Below are positions 42,824-53,700 of a stretch of 64,000 bases of DNA, one piece after another. Location: the NCBI GenBank assembly GCA_001566295.1, contig KQ964245.1:1865524-1929523 (forward strand), read 5' to 3'. A program made the translations under genes and the position numbers. Source of the stretch: Microdochium bolleyi. Taxonomy: Eukaryota > Ascomycota > Sordariomycetes > Xylariales > Microdochiaceae. A model generated the notes under the pieces. That model ran no database searches and had not been told where the DNA came from. It saw only the letters and a list, made by a program, of their open reading frames with translations. How positions within the stretch are numbered: position 1 is the stretch's first letter; every line of letters starts with the position of its first letter.

Positions 42824-44786
42824 TCAGGCCATAGCATGGAATCTCTCATGGGCTGCGAGGGCAAAATGGGGAACCGCATGATGGCATATTGCACATATGT
42901 GCTGAGCTACTTGCTCGTCCTCGTCTTCCTCCCAGACTGCATCGTCGTCCTGATCGGTGAGTGAGGCAGCCTCAGATGCCTGTTCCATAGTGTCCGAGAT
43001 AGCAATGGTAGGTTCCTCAGCGTGCCCGTGACCGGCCCGGCCAAGATCGGCGCCAGCTTTTATGGTTTGCTGTGACGTGGGAGCCACTGTAGGGTAGAAG
43101 TCGATCTCCGGGCCAGGGACTGACTCGTCTCCGTATATGGTGAACTCGCGCAGCTTATCCTTTTGCGTGCGGAACATGTGTGAGATGTCCCTGCCAACAC
43201 TGGCCGACCCTTCATTCGTGCCACCCGTCAACACCATGTTCGTGACACAGATGTTGATCAGAGCAAGATTCCAGCCCTGGCGCTCTGTATTGAGGCGCCG
43301 AAACATCGGTAGCAGAGCGCTTTGGACAAGCTGCTCTGCTATGGCTTCTTCGGCTTCGTCGAGGTTGTAGACTATGCCGGGCACAGGCTGACTCCTGGTG
43401 TTGCGGCTGAAGCTTTCCGTGGTGCTCTGCTCAGACGTGAGCGTGCCTGGCTTGGAGCGGCACCGCGTGGACAGTCGTAGAGTCCTCGGGTGCGCGATCC
43501 ATCTGAGCCTCGCAGATCCAGCCGACTCTGGGAGCTCGGTGTCCTCAGAAGTCAGGTCGACCCGCAACCGCCGGATGAGAGACGCAGAGAGCGATCGTAG
43601 CTCGCGCATTATCTCGCCCATTGAGTTGAGAGGCTTGGACATGTAAGTGTCCTCAATGCTGATCTGGGCAGGCACATCACTTGCCTCCTTGACTTCTGAG
43701 GTATCGACTCCGTGGAGCAGATTCCAGATTTTGTCTGCGCCAGCCTTCTCGGCCCCTGGGCGCTCCAGTATGTGATACAACAGCGTCTTTGACATCCCGT
43801 CGTGCCTTCGGACATCGCCGATAGTCAGTCCCTTATCGGTTGCCTCATCATGAGAATTTTTGTTCTTAAAGGTGTCAAGTGAAAGCAGGTGGTCTTGAAT
43901 CAACTGCCCGGTTCGAAAGCCTATGCCGGGGACCTTGCGCATCTTGTATGCGTCAACAAAACGCTGGATATCTTCTCCACTGTACGGAAGCAGGGTTGTC
44001 TGATTCTTTGGCTTGTTAACAGTGCCTGCAAGTTTGGCCAAAGACTTGTTAACTGCGATGCCGCCACTTGAAGTGTAGCCAAACTCGTCCTCTATGTAGC
44101 GACGCAGATATCCCGCCAGATGAGACGCGAGAATGAAACGCAAGCCAAGAGGGTCTGTCACACCAGCGAGCCCATGAGTGCCCGCAGGCGGATGTACACA
44201 ACCAAAGTACTGGGTGGCATCGAACGTGAAGCCTTTCTCCGGGTCTTTGTCGGACAGCTGAAAAAATGAGGCATGCAGAGCGTTTGGGTTCAGCAACGAC
44301 TGATTGTATGCAACAATGTCCGAGACATCCATGAAAACTTCGTCGAGGCCAAGACGCTCAACACGGTTGTTCCACGAGTGAGCTCGCAGGAAGCTCCATA
44401 GTTTCTTGGATACATTGCGGAACCGCGTGAGGTCCTCGCCGTTCATAAGCACGAGCTCCGGGCAGATCTGCTGCGCATCTGAAATGAGCATGAGCTTCTT
44501 GACCCCTCGAGCCCTAGCAACGTAATTGCACGTGGCGAGTATGCTCTTTTGCTTGATGCCCAGAGGCAACGACTTGAGGGCTGGGTTCTCATTTTCGAAT
44601 ACGCTTGCATAGAAACAGTCGTAATCCTAGAGTATGGCCGAGATTAGTATTGCCTGGACAGCCCCGTGACGTTGAGGCTGAGTGACTTACGAAGTGCACT
44701 ATGACGCGGTCGTCGTCGAGAGGACTGGGCGGTGGCGCTTTGGGGCCACGCAACAGCGGGTCGGGCGTCAGCACTGAAATGGTCAT
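42824..44786 (-). CDS. Y-family DNA polymerase, iota-like
   Basis: Translesion DNA polymerase of the Y family, resembling fungal polymerase iota (RAD30-related), which inserts bases opposite damaged DNA in the nucleus. Exon 1 at 44786-44691 and exon 2 at 44629-42824 are separated by a 61-nt intron (GTAAGT...CTCTAG), giving 633 aa. The junction creates the catalytic motif HFDYDCFYASVFE (about 32-43), with CNYVARARGV next. The second catalytic motif RLGLDEVFMDVS provides the paired acidic residues. A helix-hairpin-helix follows (KVPGIGFRTGQLIQDHL), then the little-finger region. The C-terminus CAICHHAVPHFALAAHERFH is a UBZ-type ubiquitin-binding zinc finger, typical for recruitment to ubiquitinated PCNA. 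The start at 44786 is the first in-frame ATG after an upstream stop. Confidence 0.9.
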
Positions 44787-46390
44787 CACCAGGGCATCTC
44801 GAGCTATGATGAAAGTGGTGTCGACCGAGGCATCGTAGTGGTTGTTGTCCGAGCCTCCTGGTGGTGGATCACGGAAGGTGAATTGGTTCAAGTGCTGCCT
44901 GCCGGTTCATCTGACGTGAGGGCGGAGATTGGCCCTACAGCGGGTCGTGGCTTCCACCTGGACAGGCTTGCCCCTGCCCTGACACGACATTGAGAGCGCC
45001 GACAGCACACTCGCAAGCTCACTCAATTCACATCAAAGACAACGCCATTGACAAGGCCAGCGTCAACTACACGGCCTGTGCGACGCCCATACCGACTCCC
45101 ACTAGAGTCCACAGGCACTCGACGACCGGCGACCAGCAACAGACGGACGATAGGATTTGCTTTTCTCCACAACTTTTTAGTCGGCCGACTGCCTCTCTGC
45201 GAGAAAGGGGGACTTGCACCGAATGGGAAATTCGCCAAGCGAACCCAGGCTTCTGGCGCTGCTATTTCAGCTGTCGACAACAAGCATTTCAATCCAGGAT
45301 GATGCCGAATTCAGCTTCCCGTGGGCCCGGGCCACGGTTTAAAAAAAGAATCCCGCTCCGCTCCTCCCGCGCCCCTGCACGGACGACTGCCCCGTACGGC
45401 CCAGCACTCTGGTCATGTCACCTGTTCGAGGAATGGTGCCTCAGCATCGCAAGTGGGCGACAGGTGCGCTTCTCTCGTGACTGCCATGGAGGCGGTCAAT
45501 GCCCAGTGCGCCGCCTCGTTGAGCAACAGTCGGCCGGGCCCGAGTGGCACCCCATGGCGCCGAAGACCTGATTCCACCCCGACCGCCATTGCAGATGACT
45601 CGGCAACGGCTCGGCCCACATCTTTAGTTGGAGGCTTTTGTTTGCGAGTGTCGGCGTCTAAATCCATCCCCCGCCATCTGGCGGTGGCGTTTTCTGGCTG
45701 TCCACCTCGGACTTGGGACATTTCTAGGCGGCAAGACTTGACCTGGAAAGTGCCATGATGCGGCTGTCTACGAGCCCCGGCCCAAGATGCCCGCAATGCT
45801 GTCAGCACACGAGTTTTGGGTTAGCGAGCGGGGAAGCAACAAAGCCACTTTGGACCTGACAAATGTCGAGAAGGCGCCGAGCTGGGCAGCTGTGATTGCG
45901 ACTGCAGAGTGACCGTGATTGGTGGTGGGCAGCAGGGATCCAGGGCCACGGGCGCTTGCGCCTCGCACAAGACCAACCAGGATGCTGCTCCTCGCCGCAA
46001 GACCACCTCGTCGAGTCCACATCCTGGCCCTCTGCTCGCGTCTAGACAGTACCCGCATTAGCTTGTCCTGCCAGGCGCTTCACTGCATGCCCCAGCCAGA
46101 TCCCTGTCTGCTCTCGTCCTCCAGGCTCGCGTGTAAGTCGACACAGGCTCTTGCGAGATATACTTAGCCGCCGGGCCCCTCACTTGCCCTTCCACCGCCT
46201 CTGCTCTTCAGATGCCACGATAATACTTGAGCTCAGTATCCGCCACGATTTTGGCTTAATTTCACAGAGGCACACGACATCACTATACGGATACCGAGTA
46301 GAGAAGAACGAGATCTGGTAACGCTTGATCTGAGCCTGGTCCACTACCAACACAATCATCTCGCAAGCTGTAGACGACTTTCCACACAGC
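44787..46390. other. Divergent intergenic region (1.6 kb)
   Basis: Between the polymerase gene and the conserved unknown gene at 46391. Open frames on both strands lack motifs. The last 200 bp before 46391 reads like a fungal 5' leader. No RNA gene was recognised. Confidence 0.45.
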
Positions 46391-47863
46391 ATGGAGTCGC
46401 CGGAGCCCAGCAGAAGGCCGAAGCTGTCTCTGCAAACCAAGACGATGCCTAGAACTGTCAGTCGAGTCACGAGGATGATAGCCAGCACCGACCCTCAAGA
46501 TCCAACCTCATTCAACACACTTTCGAATGTCTATGTCACCGCCATCGAACGCTCGACTCCCGTGCAGTCGACCCCTTTGACAGCCATAAATTTCAAACAG
46601 CCCCTCAAGCTGTTGACAGATAGAGCTTCTCTCGAGAAGAACAGTCTCCGAATCGCGACTCCCTTCACGGCCAAGCTCCCCGAAACCCCCCTGAGTGCCA
46701 ACCCGATGTCGCCCGCTCAGCAGGCTGCCACTATGATTTTCCCAAGCACGATGACTGCTACTCCTCCGATGTCTGCCGGGGCAATGGACGCCGGCGCCAG
46801 AGCATTTCCCTTCAGCCTTTCCGACATTCAAGATCACGCCGTGCCAAGCTCGCCTGCCCAGGCACGACGAAGAGCACTCTACTCCTCATTTGGACCCAAG
46901 GCGCCATATGATCGCATCAAGGGCCTTCGCGGCATCCTCCGCAACTCCCCATTGCCTCCCTCCAGTGCCATTTCGCCGGTATCGCCGAGGAGGCAATCAT
47001 TGCGGCTTCAGGAAAAAGCCGCGCGAAGAGTAGGCTATCAGAGCCCGCTAGAGCAGACAATCACAACACAGAGGTACACAAGGTCACATATTGATCTTCT
47101 TGTCGATGAAGCATCCCCGTTCTCGCCCACACCAACTGCGGCGGACTCCGATGTGATGCTCGACATCACCATGGCTTATACTGGGGACGAGACGCGTGAT
47201 GGTGGACAGACACCCGGCCCATTCGAGGAGATGCGTCGACGCATGGCTGGCATGGGCACAGAGAGCCCGGCCCTCTCGCCTCGAGCCGGCTCAGGGGTTG
47301 GAAAGAGGAAGAGGCGGGAGAAGAAACGCCGATGGGTCTGGACTATAGGCAACTCGGATGAAGGGTCGGAAGAGGGTGGTGCTTTGGCGGCTCTGAGAGC
47401 TGAGTCTGCATCCATGACCACACCTTCGGTGTCAATTATATCGACACCCCAGTATGAGGACGCCGCCACGCCGCGCACGCTGTTAAAAGCCACAACACCA
47501 GAGCCACTAACGGCTGTACAACATCCCAGCCTGCCACAAATCATCACACCGCGGCACGCTTCGACCAACAACATACAGATCAGCGTGGAGCACGCAGATT
47601 CCTCGTCAGAGGTCTGTTCCTCCGAGCCCTCCCTGGACATCGAGATGTCGGATGCGAGTAGCAGCGTGGTTTCGAGTCGCGCTACCACGCCCTACAGCAC
47701 AGACGGTCTCGATATGATAACGCCAACCGTCAAACATGGGGCGCTCCCGAGGTTCTCATCGCCGGCACACCGCATGCTCGAGCGTCTTGGATCAGTCGAC
47801 ATGATCAGCTCGATTACCGGCACTCGTCGCGATACACCGATACCAGAAGATCTGGTGTTATAA
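46391..47863 (+). CDS. Conserved Ser/Thr-Pro-rich protein, unknown function
   Basis: Intronless, 490 aa. I recognise the type as a conserved filamentous-fungal family sometimes mislabelled glucan 4-alpha-glucosidase, but it has no glycosidase domain. The N-terminus has the family-like RRPKLSLQT. The middle has LYSSFGPKAPYDRIKGLRG and ILRNSPLPPSS (about 180-195), then RVGYQSPLEQTITTQRYTRSH and IDLLV (about 215-245). A basic cluster KRKRREKKRRWVWTIG lies at about 308-323. The rest is disordered and dense in S/T-P sites, pointing to phosphorylation by proline-directed kinases. The basic patch suggests nuclear location. No signal peptide or membrane segment. The function is unknown; a cell-cycle or signalling regulator is one guess. 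Confidence 0.8.
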   Translation: MESPEPSRRPKLSLQTKTMPRTVSRVTRMIASTDPQDPTSFNTLSNVYVTAIERSTPVQSTPLTAINFKQPLKLLTDRASLEKNSLRIATPFTAKLPETPLSANPMSPAQQAATMIFPSTMTATPPMSAGAMDAGARAFPFSLSDIQDHAVPSSPAQARRRALYSSFGPKAPYDRIKGLRGILRNSPLPPSSAISPVSPRRQSLRLQEKAARRVGYQSPLEQTITTQRYTRSHIDLLVDEASPFSPTPTAADSDVMLDITMAYTGDETRDGGQTPGPFEEMRRRMAGMGTESPALSPRAGSGVGKRKRREKKRRWVWTIGNSDEGSEEGGALAALRAESASMTTPSVSIISTPQYEDAATPRTLLKATTPEPLTAVQHPSLPQIITPRHASTNNIQISVEHADSSSEVCSSEPSLDIEMSDASSSVVSSRATTPYSTDGLDMITPTVKHGALPRFSSPAHRMLERLGSVDMISSITGTRRDTPIPEDLVL

Positions 47864-50014
47864 ATTGCTGCACAGGTGGTTTATCGAACATCACGCACCA
47901 GTCCCGGAAGTGAGGAGGGGCCATATCGCACATGTCGTATCCTGTATTGTAACAACGTCGTCATATCATTTTTGCTTTCCAACATAGCGTTCATTTGGGT
48001 TCTTTTTTCAATATCATAGCACACAGGAAGATAGCATCTGACGAAGACACGAACATTTCCAAACAATGCATCATGCCATCTGTCGTGGGATCTAACGCAG
48101 GTGCCCCGAACTCGTCCTGTCGGATTTTGTGGTCCACATCGATGGATATGCGCAGCAAACCGCACCGTTCAAGAGAGTGCAAAGCCATCATGCATTGCAC
48201 TGTATTGATCAGTTGCACGTTCCCGCCTGTCACGGCACAGAGCGCTGCGAGAGAATCGGACCGCCAGCCAGATATGTGGGAGAGCGTGGGAGATAGTTGA
48301 ACAGACTTTGAGAATTTAGCTCCCGAAAAGGGCAAACGATGAGATGTCAGATTCCGGCCTGCGCCGTGATACGAACCATTCTTCCTTGTTCTTCCTTGTT
48401 CTTCCTTGGCTACTCCTGTGACTTCCGGCTCTCTGTCAAGGCACCACTGAGCGAGGACAGTTTTATGAAGCAGTGGTCTCAATATTGACTTATTGCCGGG
48501 CTTGCTTTTCTTCTTGTTTTTTTTTTCCTCCACCGAGTTCGGCCAAGAGCTTCCTTCAAGAGTATTATATTGTAGTTTTCCTTGTTGACTCACTGTTGTC
48601 TCCATGTCTGAAGCGCACTTGTGGCATGGTACAAAGTCACAGCAGTATGTCGCGATTCCGTTATTTGAAACAACGAACTGCCGTCATCCATGATCTCTTC
48701 CGTTACAATACTGAAACGGAACAGATTCCATGCGTGTGACACCGACCTAAACGAATCATCACCACGCCGACAAGTGAGCCGGAACCGAAATGAGCGTCAT
48801 TGTTGCCACTTACACCGGAACTTCCAGCCGGGCCCAGCCTGGCGATCCAGGATTTTTTTTAGGGGCTCCTACCCTCGCTAGCCCTCCCCACCACACACCT
48901 CCGAGCTAGTGGGTAAGCGCCGATCTCAAGGTTTAGCGTCATGGACCCCTTCTTTCCCTCGCGCTTTTCTTTTGCGGCAAAATGTGCAGCTCCCCGCTCC
49001 GAAAGGACCAGGACCCTTGATACATTCTTCCGCGAGCAAGAAAGCTTGAGCGCCGGACACCACCATGTGATGTAGTTCTGATGACAACCACCCCGTCCAC
49101 AGGCTTTGTGTTGTGTGGAGCCAATGTGCCGCACAGGGAAAGTGCGCTTGCTTCCGAAGGACATTACAGTCGCGGGCAATCAACGGACAATATTTGAAGC
49201 TTCTTTGAATCAACGCTGTTTCAAACGGCAAGACGGAGCAGAAGAAGATCAAGTGGAATTGCGAGTCTTTATCTTCTATGGCGAAACCAAGTCGCCTCGC
49301 CTCATCCCACTGTGCTGCTGTGGGCCGAGGAACGCAGGCGGTTGTGACAGATAAGTGCCACGCCTTGACCGGTACGCCTGGGTGTTTGATGCAACCAAGT
49401 CAATGTTGAGTTGCGGGCCACTTGTATGACCTAGCATCAATGGAAAACCGACAAAGCGGTAAAGATCTGCAATATCGAACGAAGCTACTGAGCATGACGT
49501 ACCGCCAAGTGAGAGAGAGTCGATAGCAATGGCGTCACCCCAAACACTTTCCAAGCAGCGTCAGGAGCCTGTCGCAAAATGGCTGGTGAAAGAATTGCAC
49601 CACGAGGCAGATGTATCATGCCGCTTGTGGTAAGTCTGTGCCGCGCTCTACCAAGAAGAGAAGGACTCTATACCTATGAACAAGACTCGCTTCGCGCTCG
49701 TTGTCCATGCACTGCATTGTAGAAGAGGGATATATTCAACAGTGATACTCTCGCTTTTCCTCGTGGCTATGAGAGCAGACTGACTTGGCATATGTTGCCA
49801 ATAATTGCCAGTCGTAGATGATCGAGCTGTAACGAATGTGGTTTCAAGTAAGTCGTCAGGGTTTCGAATATGAATAAGTTTGTCGTGGCCGCGTAAAAAG
49901 GCTGTCCGCCGAAGACGCGTGATGCCCATCAGTAGTGTGCCCTTGTCTAGTCTGGCTGGTGCTCGGTGTCACCGAAACCCAGACTGGACGTTATGCCCGT
50001 GCCTTGTCGTCACA
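47864..50014. other. Convergent gene-free region (2.2 kb)
   Basis: Between the unknown gene and the YPD1 gene, which converge. It includes three copies of TTCTTCCTTG at 48379-48408 and a T-rich run near 48530. Short open frames have no motif. No RNA gene was recognised. Confidence 0.45.
48379..48408 (+). repeat. Three tandem copies of a 10-bp unit
   Basis: TTCTTCCTTG is repeated exactly three times head-to-tail in an otherwise empty region. It is a short minisatellite with no evident role. Confidence 0.85.
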
Positions 50015-50712
50015 CTATGTTCGATAGAAGTTCTGGAGCGTCTTTTCTGCCTCGGCGAACTCTAGCTTCACTTGTGCGAGGGTTTCGGTAACTCTCGACA
50101 AACAGAGTTCTTCGTTCGGTTCTGGGCTACCGTCCAGGTTTTCCTTCTTGCCATATCTCTGGATTTTCTCGCAACTGTCCTTGACTTTGGTAAGTCCCAA
50201 TGTAGCAGACGAGCCTTTGAGGAAGTGCCCAAGGCGGTAAAGCTCGCTGAGGTCTTTGGCCTCACTGTCGTAGCGTGTATCGTCAGTAGGTCTTCCGCTC
50301 CCAAGGACGCTTCCCCTCGCGTGTTGGTGGCATGGGTGCGCTTTCTGCGAGCGTTGGGAATTGCCAGGACGAATGACACCTCTGCAAAGACATTAGTCTG
50401 GCAGGTGGCTTATGAGTCTGGCTTACAGTGCGGCGTCCATCCTCTCAAACGTCTCCTGTACTTGCTCGAAGAAGTCAAAGACTATGCCTTGGCTGAAGTC
50501 TCGGTCGTCTTCGCTGTCGTCCATCTCGAGAATCTGGCCGAACGTGTTCATATCGATGGCATCGCCAAAGTCGGGCAGACTGCTCGACTCGTGGCTGTCG
50601 TGGTTCTGTCGCGAAGACGGCCACGTTAGTAGTGACTTTGTGTGTCTTGCCTGTTTCAAGACCGGAATGGCGACGGCGTGAGGCTGCTGCTCACCTGATC
50701 CTGGGACGGCAT
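50015..50712 (-). CDS. YPD1: Histidine phosphotransfer protein YPD1
   Basis: Phosphorelay intermediate passing phosphate from hybrid histidine kinases to response regulators (Ssk1, Skn7) in osmotic and oxidative stress signalling. Three coding exons: 50712-50695 (18 nt, MPSQDQ), 50605-50427 and 50264-50015, giving 148 aa. Introns are 89 nt (GTGAGC...GACAG) and 162 nt (GTAAGC...GACAG). The first coding exon is exceptionally short. The four-helix HPt domain shows DMNTFGQILEMDD, then FFEQVQETFERMDAAL. The phospho-acceptor is in LGHFLKGSSATLGL (His79), followed by CEKIQRYGKK. The intron 2 junction restores DAALEAKDLSELYRLGHFLKG. A probable 5' UTR intron lies upstream (minus strand 50908-50791). 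Length is near yeast Ypd1 (167 aa). Confidence 0.93.
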
Positions 50713-53700
50713 GATGCCAGGAGTAGGGGACCAGTCTGAAAATGAGTATTCCTTCAGACCGGCAGTGTTGCTGCGAAGAGAGTCGGCCTACTGGTGGGAT
50801 CAGGACTTGTTAGGCAGCTCGAGGTAGACGCTTTGGTGTTCGGAGGGCGAAATAGGCAGCAAGCCATGGTTGGGGATGCAGTCGGTCTGGTGGCGTCGAG
50901 GCACTCACGGTGAAGCAGTGCTTGAGATGGCAGAGACTTGAAGAAGGCAGGCTCTTCAAGAGCAGGAGAAGAGAGGTTGTGAGTAAGAGGCGGTGGGAAA
51001 CGAGCTGGGAATCGAGTCGGGTTGTGGTGCTTTCTTGGGCGAGAGAGAAGCAGCAGCAAAGGCCAAGAGGAGGTGGATAGAGCAGACAAAGTGGGTGCGG
51101 ATGGTGATAGCAAAGCTGTGGGCAGGCCAGGACAGAATATTTGATGCTTGTCGTTGGGTGACAGTGGAGGGAAAGGGTCCAGGTGGGGTCCTTGTCCTCG
51201 GGAGCAATGGGCAAGGGCACGGCTTGCAACTCTCCACGGCGGTTCTCGAGGCTGGGGCTTGCTGGCGAGGGACGTCAGACTGAGGTTGTGTCGTGGCACT
51301 GGCGGTCGTAGTGTTCAAGCAGCCTGGAGTATCCCCGTGTCTAAGGCAGGTCTCTGGCACTTGTGGAGTGGCTGCAGGGCGGAGGGCACGACCTTGCAAA
51401 GGTGCAAGGCTCGTGTGCCTGCCCTCGCTGACAGCCCTGGAGATCTCGAAGGAGCAGGGCAAGGCCAGAAGCTGAGGTGTATGCCGAGTGAGGCTGGTGT
51501 GAATATGCCTCCCGCCACATCTCACACCACATACTCCTCACACACACCTCCAACCAACGTATCAATCGAACCAGCTCCGGCCCGAGAAAAAGTCCTGGCC
51601 CGCTCAGATCGATGGCTGCACTGGCCGCCAAGGACCACCTCGCCTGTCAGGCTTGCCCGGGGCGTGAGCACGACGCACACATAAAGCACTCTTGAGAGCC
51701 TGTGGGGGTCCTAGTGAATTTGTCGTCACTGACCCAGCTCGACAGAGCTAGCCAGCGTCAGCTCGAGCATTTAGCCTGGGCCGAACCTAGCGAGGTTGGT
51801 GCCTATCTGAGGTACTCGAGGAGCTCCTCTGGCGTCCTTTGGCTGGACAACGCAAAGTTATCCCAGCCGTGTTATACACAAAGACGTGAGTCACTCATCG
51901 TGCTTCTCGTTTCTTCCCACTGTCACAACATACTTGTGGGTTCTTGGAAGACGAGCTCGGAACTCACGGGCAGATTTAAGCTGTAGACCAAGGACGGTGA
52001 GGGTTCAGGGAATGTCGCTCATCGACCCGCACTCCACGAAACTGCTTTCAAGGGTCCAGGAAGACCGGGGCACGGAATGGTGTCATTCGCGCCCTGGCCG
52101 TCCTGTCTGGGCTGTGCTACCTTCTTTGCTGCCAGTTCAGAGCACTGAGCTGGACGGGCTGGCTTGCGGCGAGGTCATGCTGCGTATGATTCGTAGAGCC
52201 GAGTCAGCTTCCTCCTGCTGGAAGCATCACAGACTCAGAGCGGCTTGCGGTGGAAGGCATGGGGGGAATAGCGTTGCTGGCGCCTCGCAGTGTGGCGTCA
52301 TCGGAGCCGTGGGTGCGACGGCTGAGCTCAAGCCATCCAAGGTGCAGATAATTCATCTGCCAGACGACGACAGCCATGGTCCTCCGGAATACTGCGCAGT
52401 AATCACATCGGACGACCTGGTGCTCAGGTCACGCCCCCTGCAGCTACATTGGGGAAGCCTGAGGAACCAAGCCTGCAGCTCCCTGCAACCACAGGCCAGC
52501 CACCTCAATCCGGCAGCCGAGCAAGATCTCATGGGAACCCAGCAGGGCGGGAGGCTCAAAGGAGCTTGTCGACTGCCGATCAAGGAGCTTGGGGCCTGCT
52601 CCATGCAGCCTCCCTTGCCCTAGCGCCCACGCCGGCCTCTTTGTTTCTCACCTACCCGCTTCTGGTGCCGTTCCAGCAGGCCAGCCGAGCCCGGCTTCGA
52701 CAGACCGCCAGCCATTTCCCAGATGCAGAGACCAGGCCGTGACCACGCGGATCACGCCGACCGGGCATCAGCAGCTCAGCTCTGGCGAACGTGCCGGCCC
52801 CACGGGGTCCTACCAGCTGCATTGACCAATACCACGGCCGACAGGGGTTTCGTCTCGGTGCCCCGTTGGCATTTTCTTCTTCCGCTTGCTCTTTCCACGA
52901 CTGCGAATGGAAGCTGTGAGCACAACGGGTGTACGGAGCAAGAGAAACGTTGTCGTTGCACGCAGCCATACCGTAAGCGGCAGGCCAACAACGGTCCGAA
53001 GTATTCAACTCTTCTTCCCAAAGACAGGATCCACCGAAGCGGCCGTGGTGCTCCGTGTGCTTCGTGACATTATTGAGATCATCGCTGCTCATTCCAATCC
53101 TGGCTCGAGTTCCAGACGAAATGTCGATAAAGCCCCGGGGGATGTAGAGGCACGCTGTTCCCATGCGCCTGACTCACTCGGCGGCCTATTTATCCAACAC
53201 TCTTCTTTCCCGAGGCCCTCTCGGCAAGGCTGAGGGCTCGTCCCAGCTGGGTACCCCTACTGCGACCAGAGCCAAGCAAGCCACAGCAAGAGGACTGAAG
53301 CTGAAGCGGGTTGTTCTCCGGAGCGGAGGACGGTCGAACCTTCTGTCGAGGCTATCAAAGCACGCCTGACAGGGATGCCTCGGAAACACTGGCAATGCAG
53401 ACGAACCACCCCTCTCGCACGAGAGGGGCATGTCCTGCCTGCCCGCCTGGGCTTGCTCAGCATGGGCAGCAGAGGGCACCATCATGGCCGGTCGGCTCCG
53501 TCGTGCGGGATCAGAGGTCGAACGGCGGCCGGTCTTCTGCAGCTGCATGCTTGGGTGGTGTACTGCGTCCAGCACTTGCATGGCGTGGGGCACATCCCAA
53601 CGTCATCTGGCCAGGGTCCCAAGACTTCTCCTCAGATCCATGGAGGTCATCCTTGCTCCTGCACCACGGCTCCACAACGCTACGCTAGCCAGCGGGCCCG

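Noticed and set aside
51886..52623. 245-codon plus-strand open frame in the 5.9 kb gap
   Set aside because: No recognisable domain, composition like chance translation, overlapping open frames on the other strand. RNA-seq or BLASTX could overturn this.
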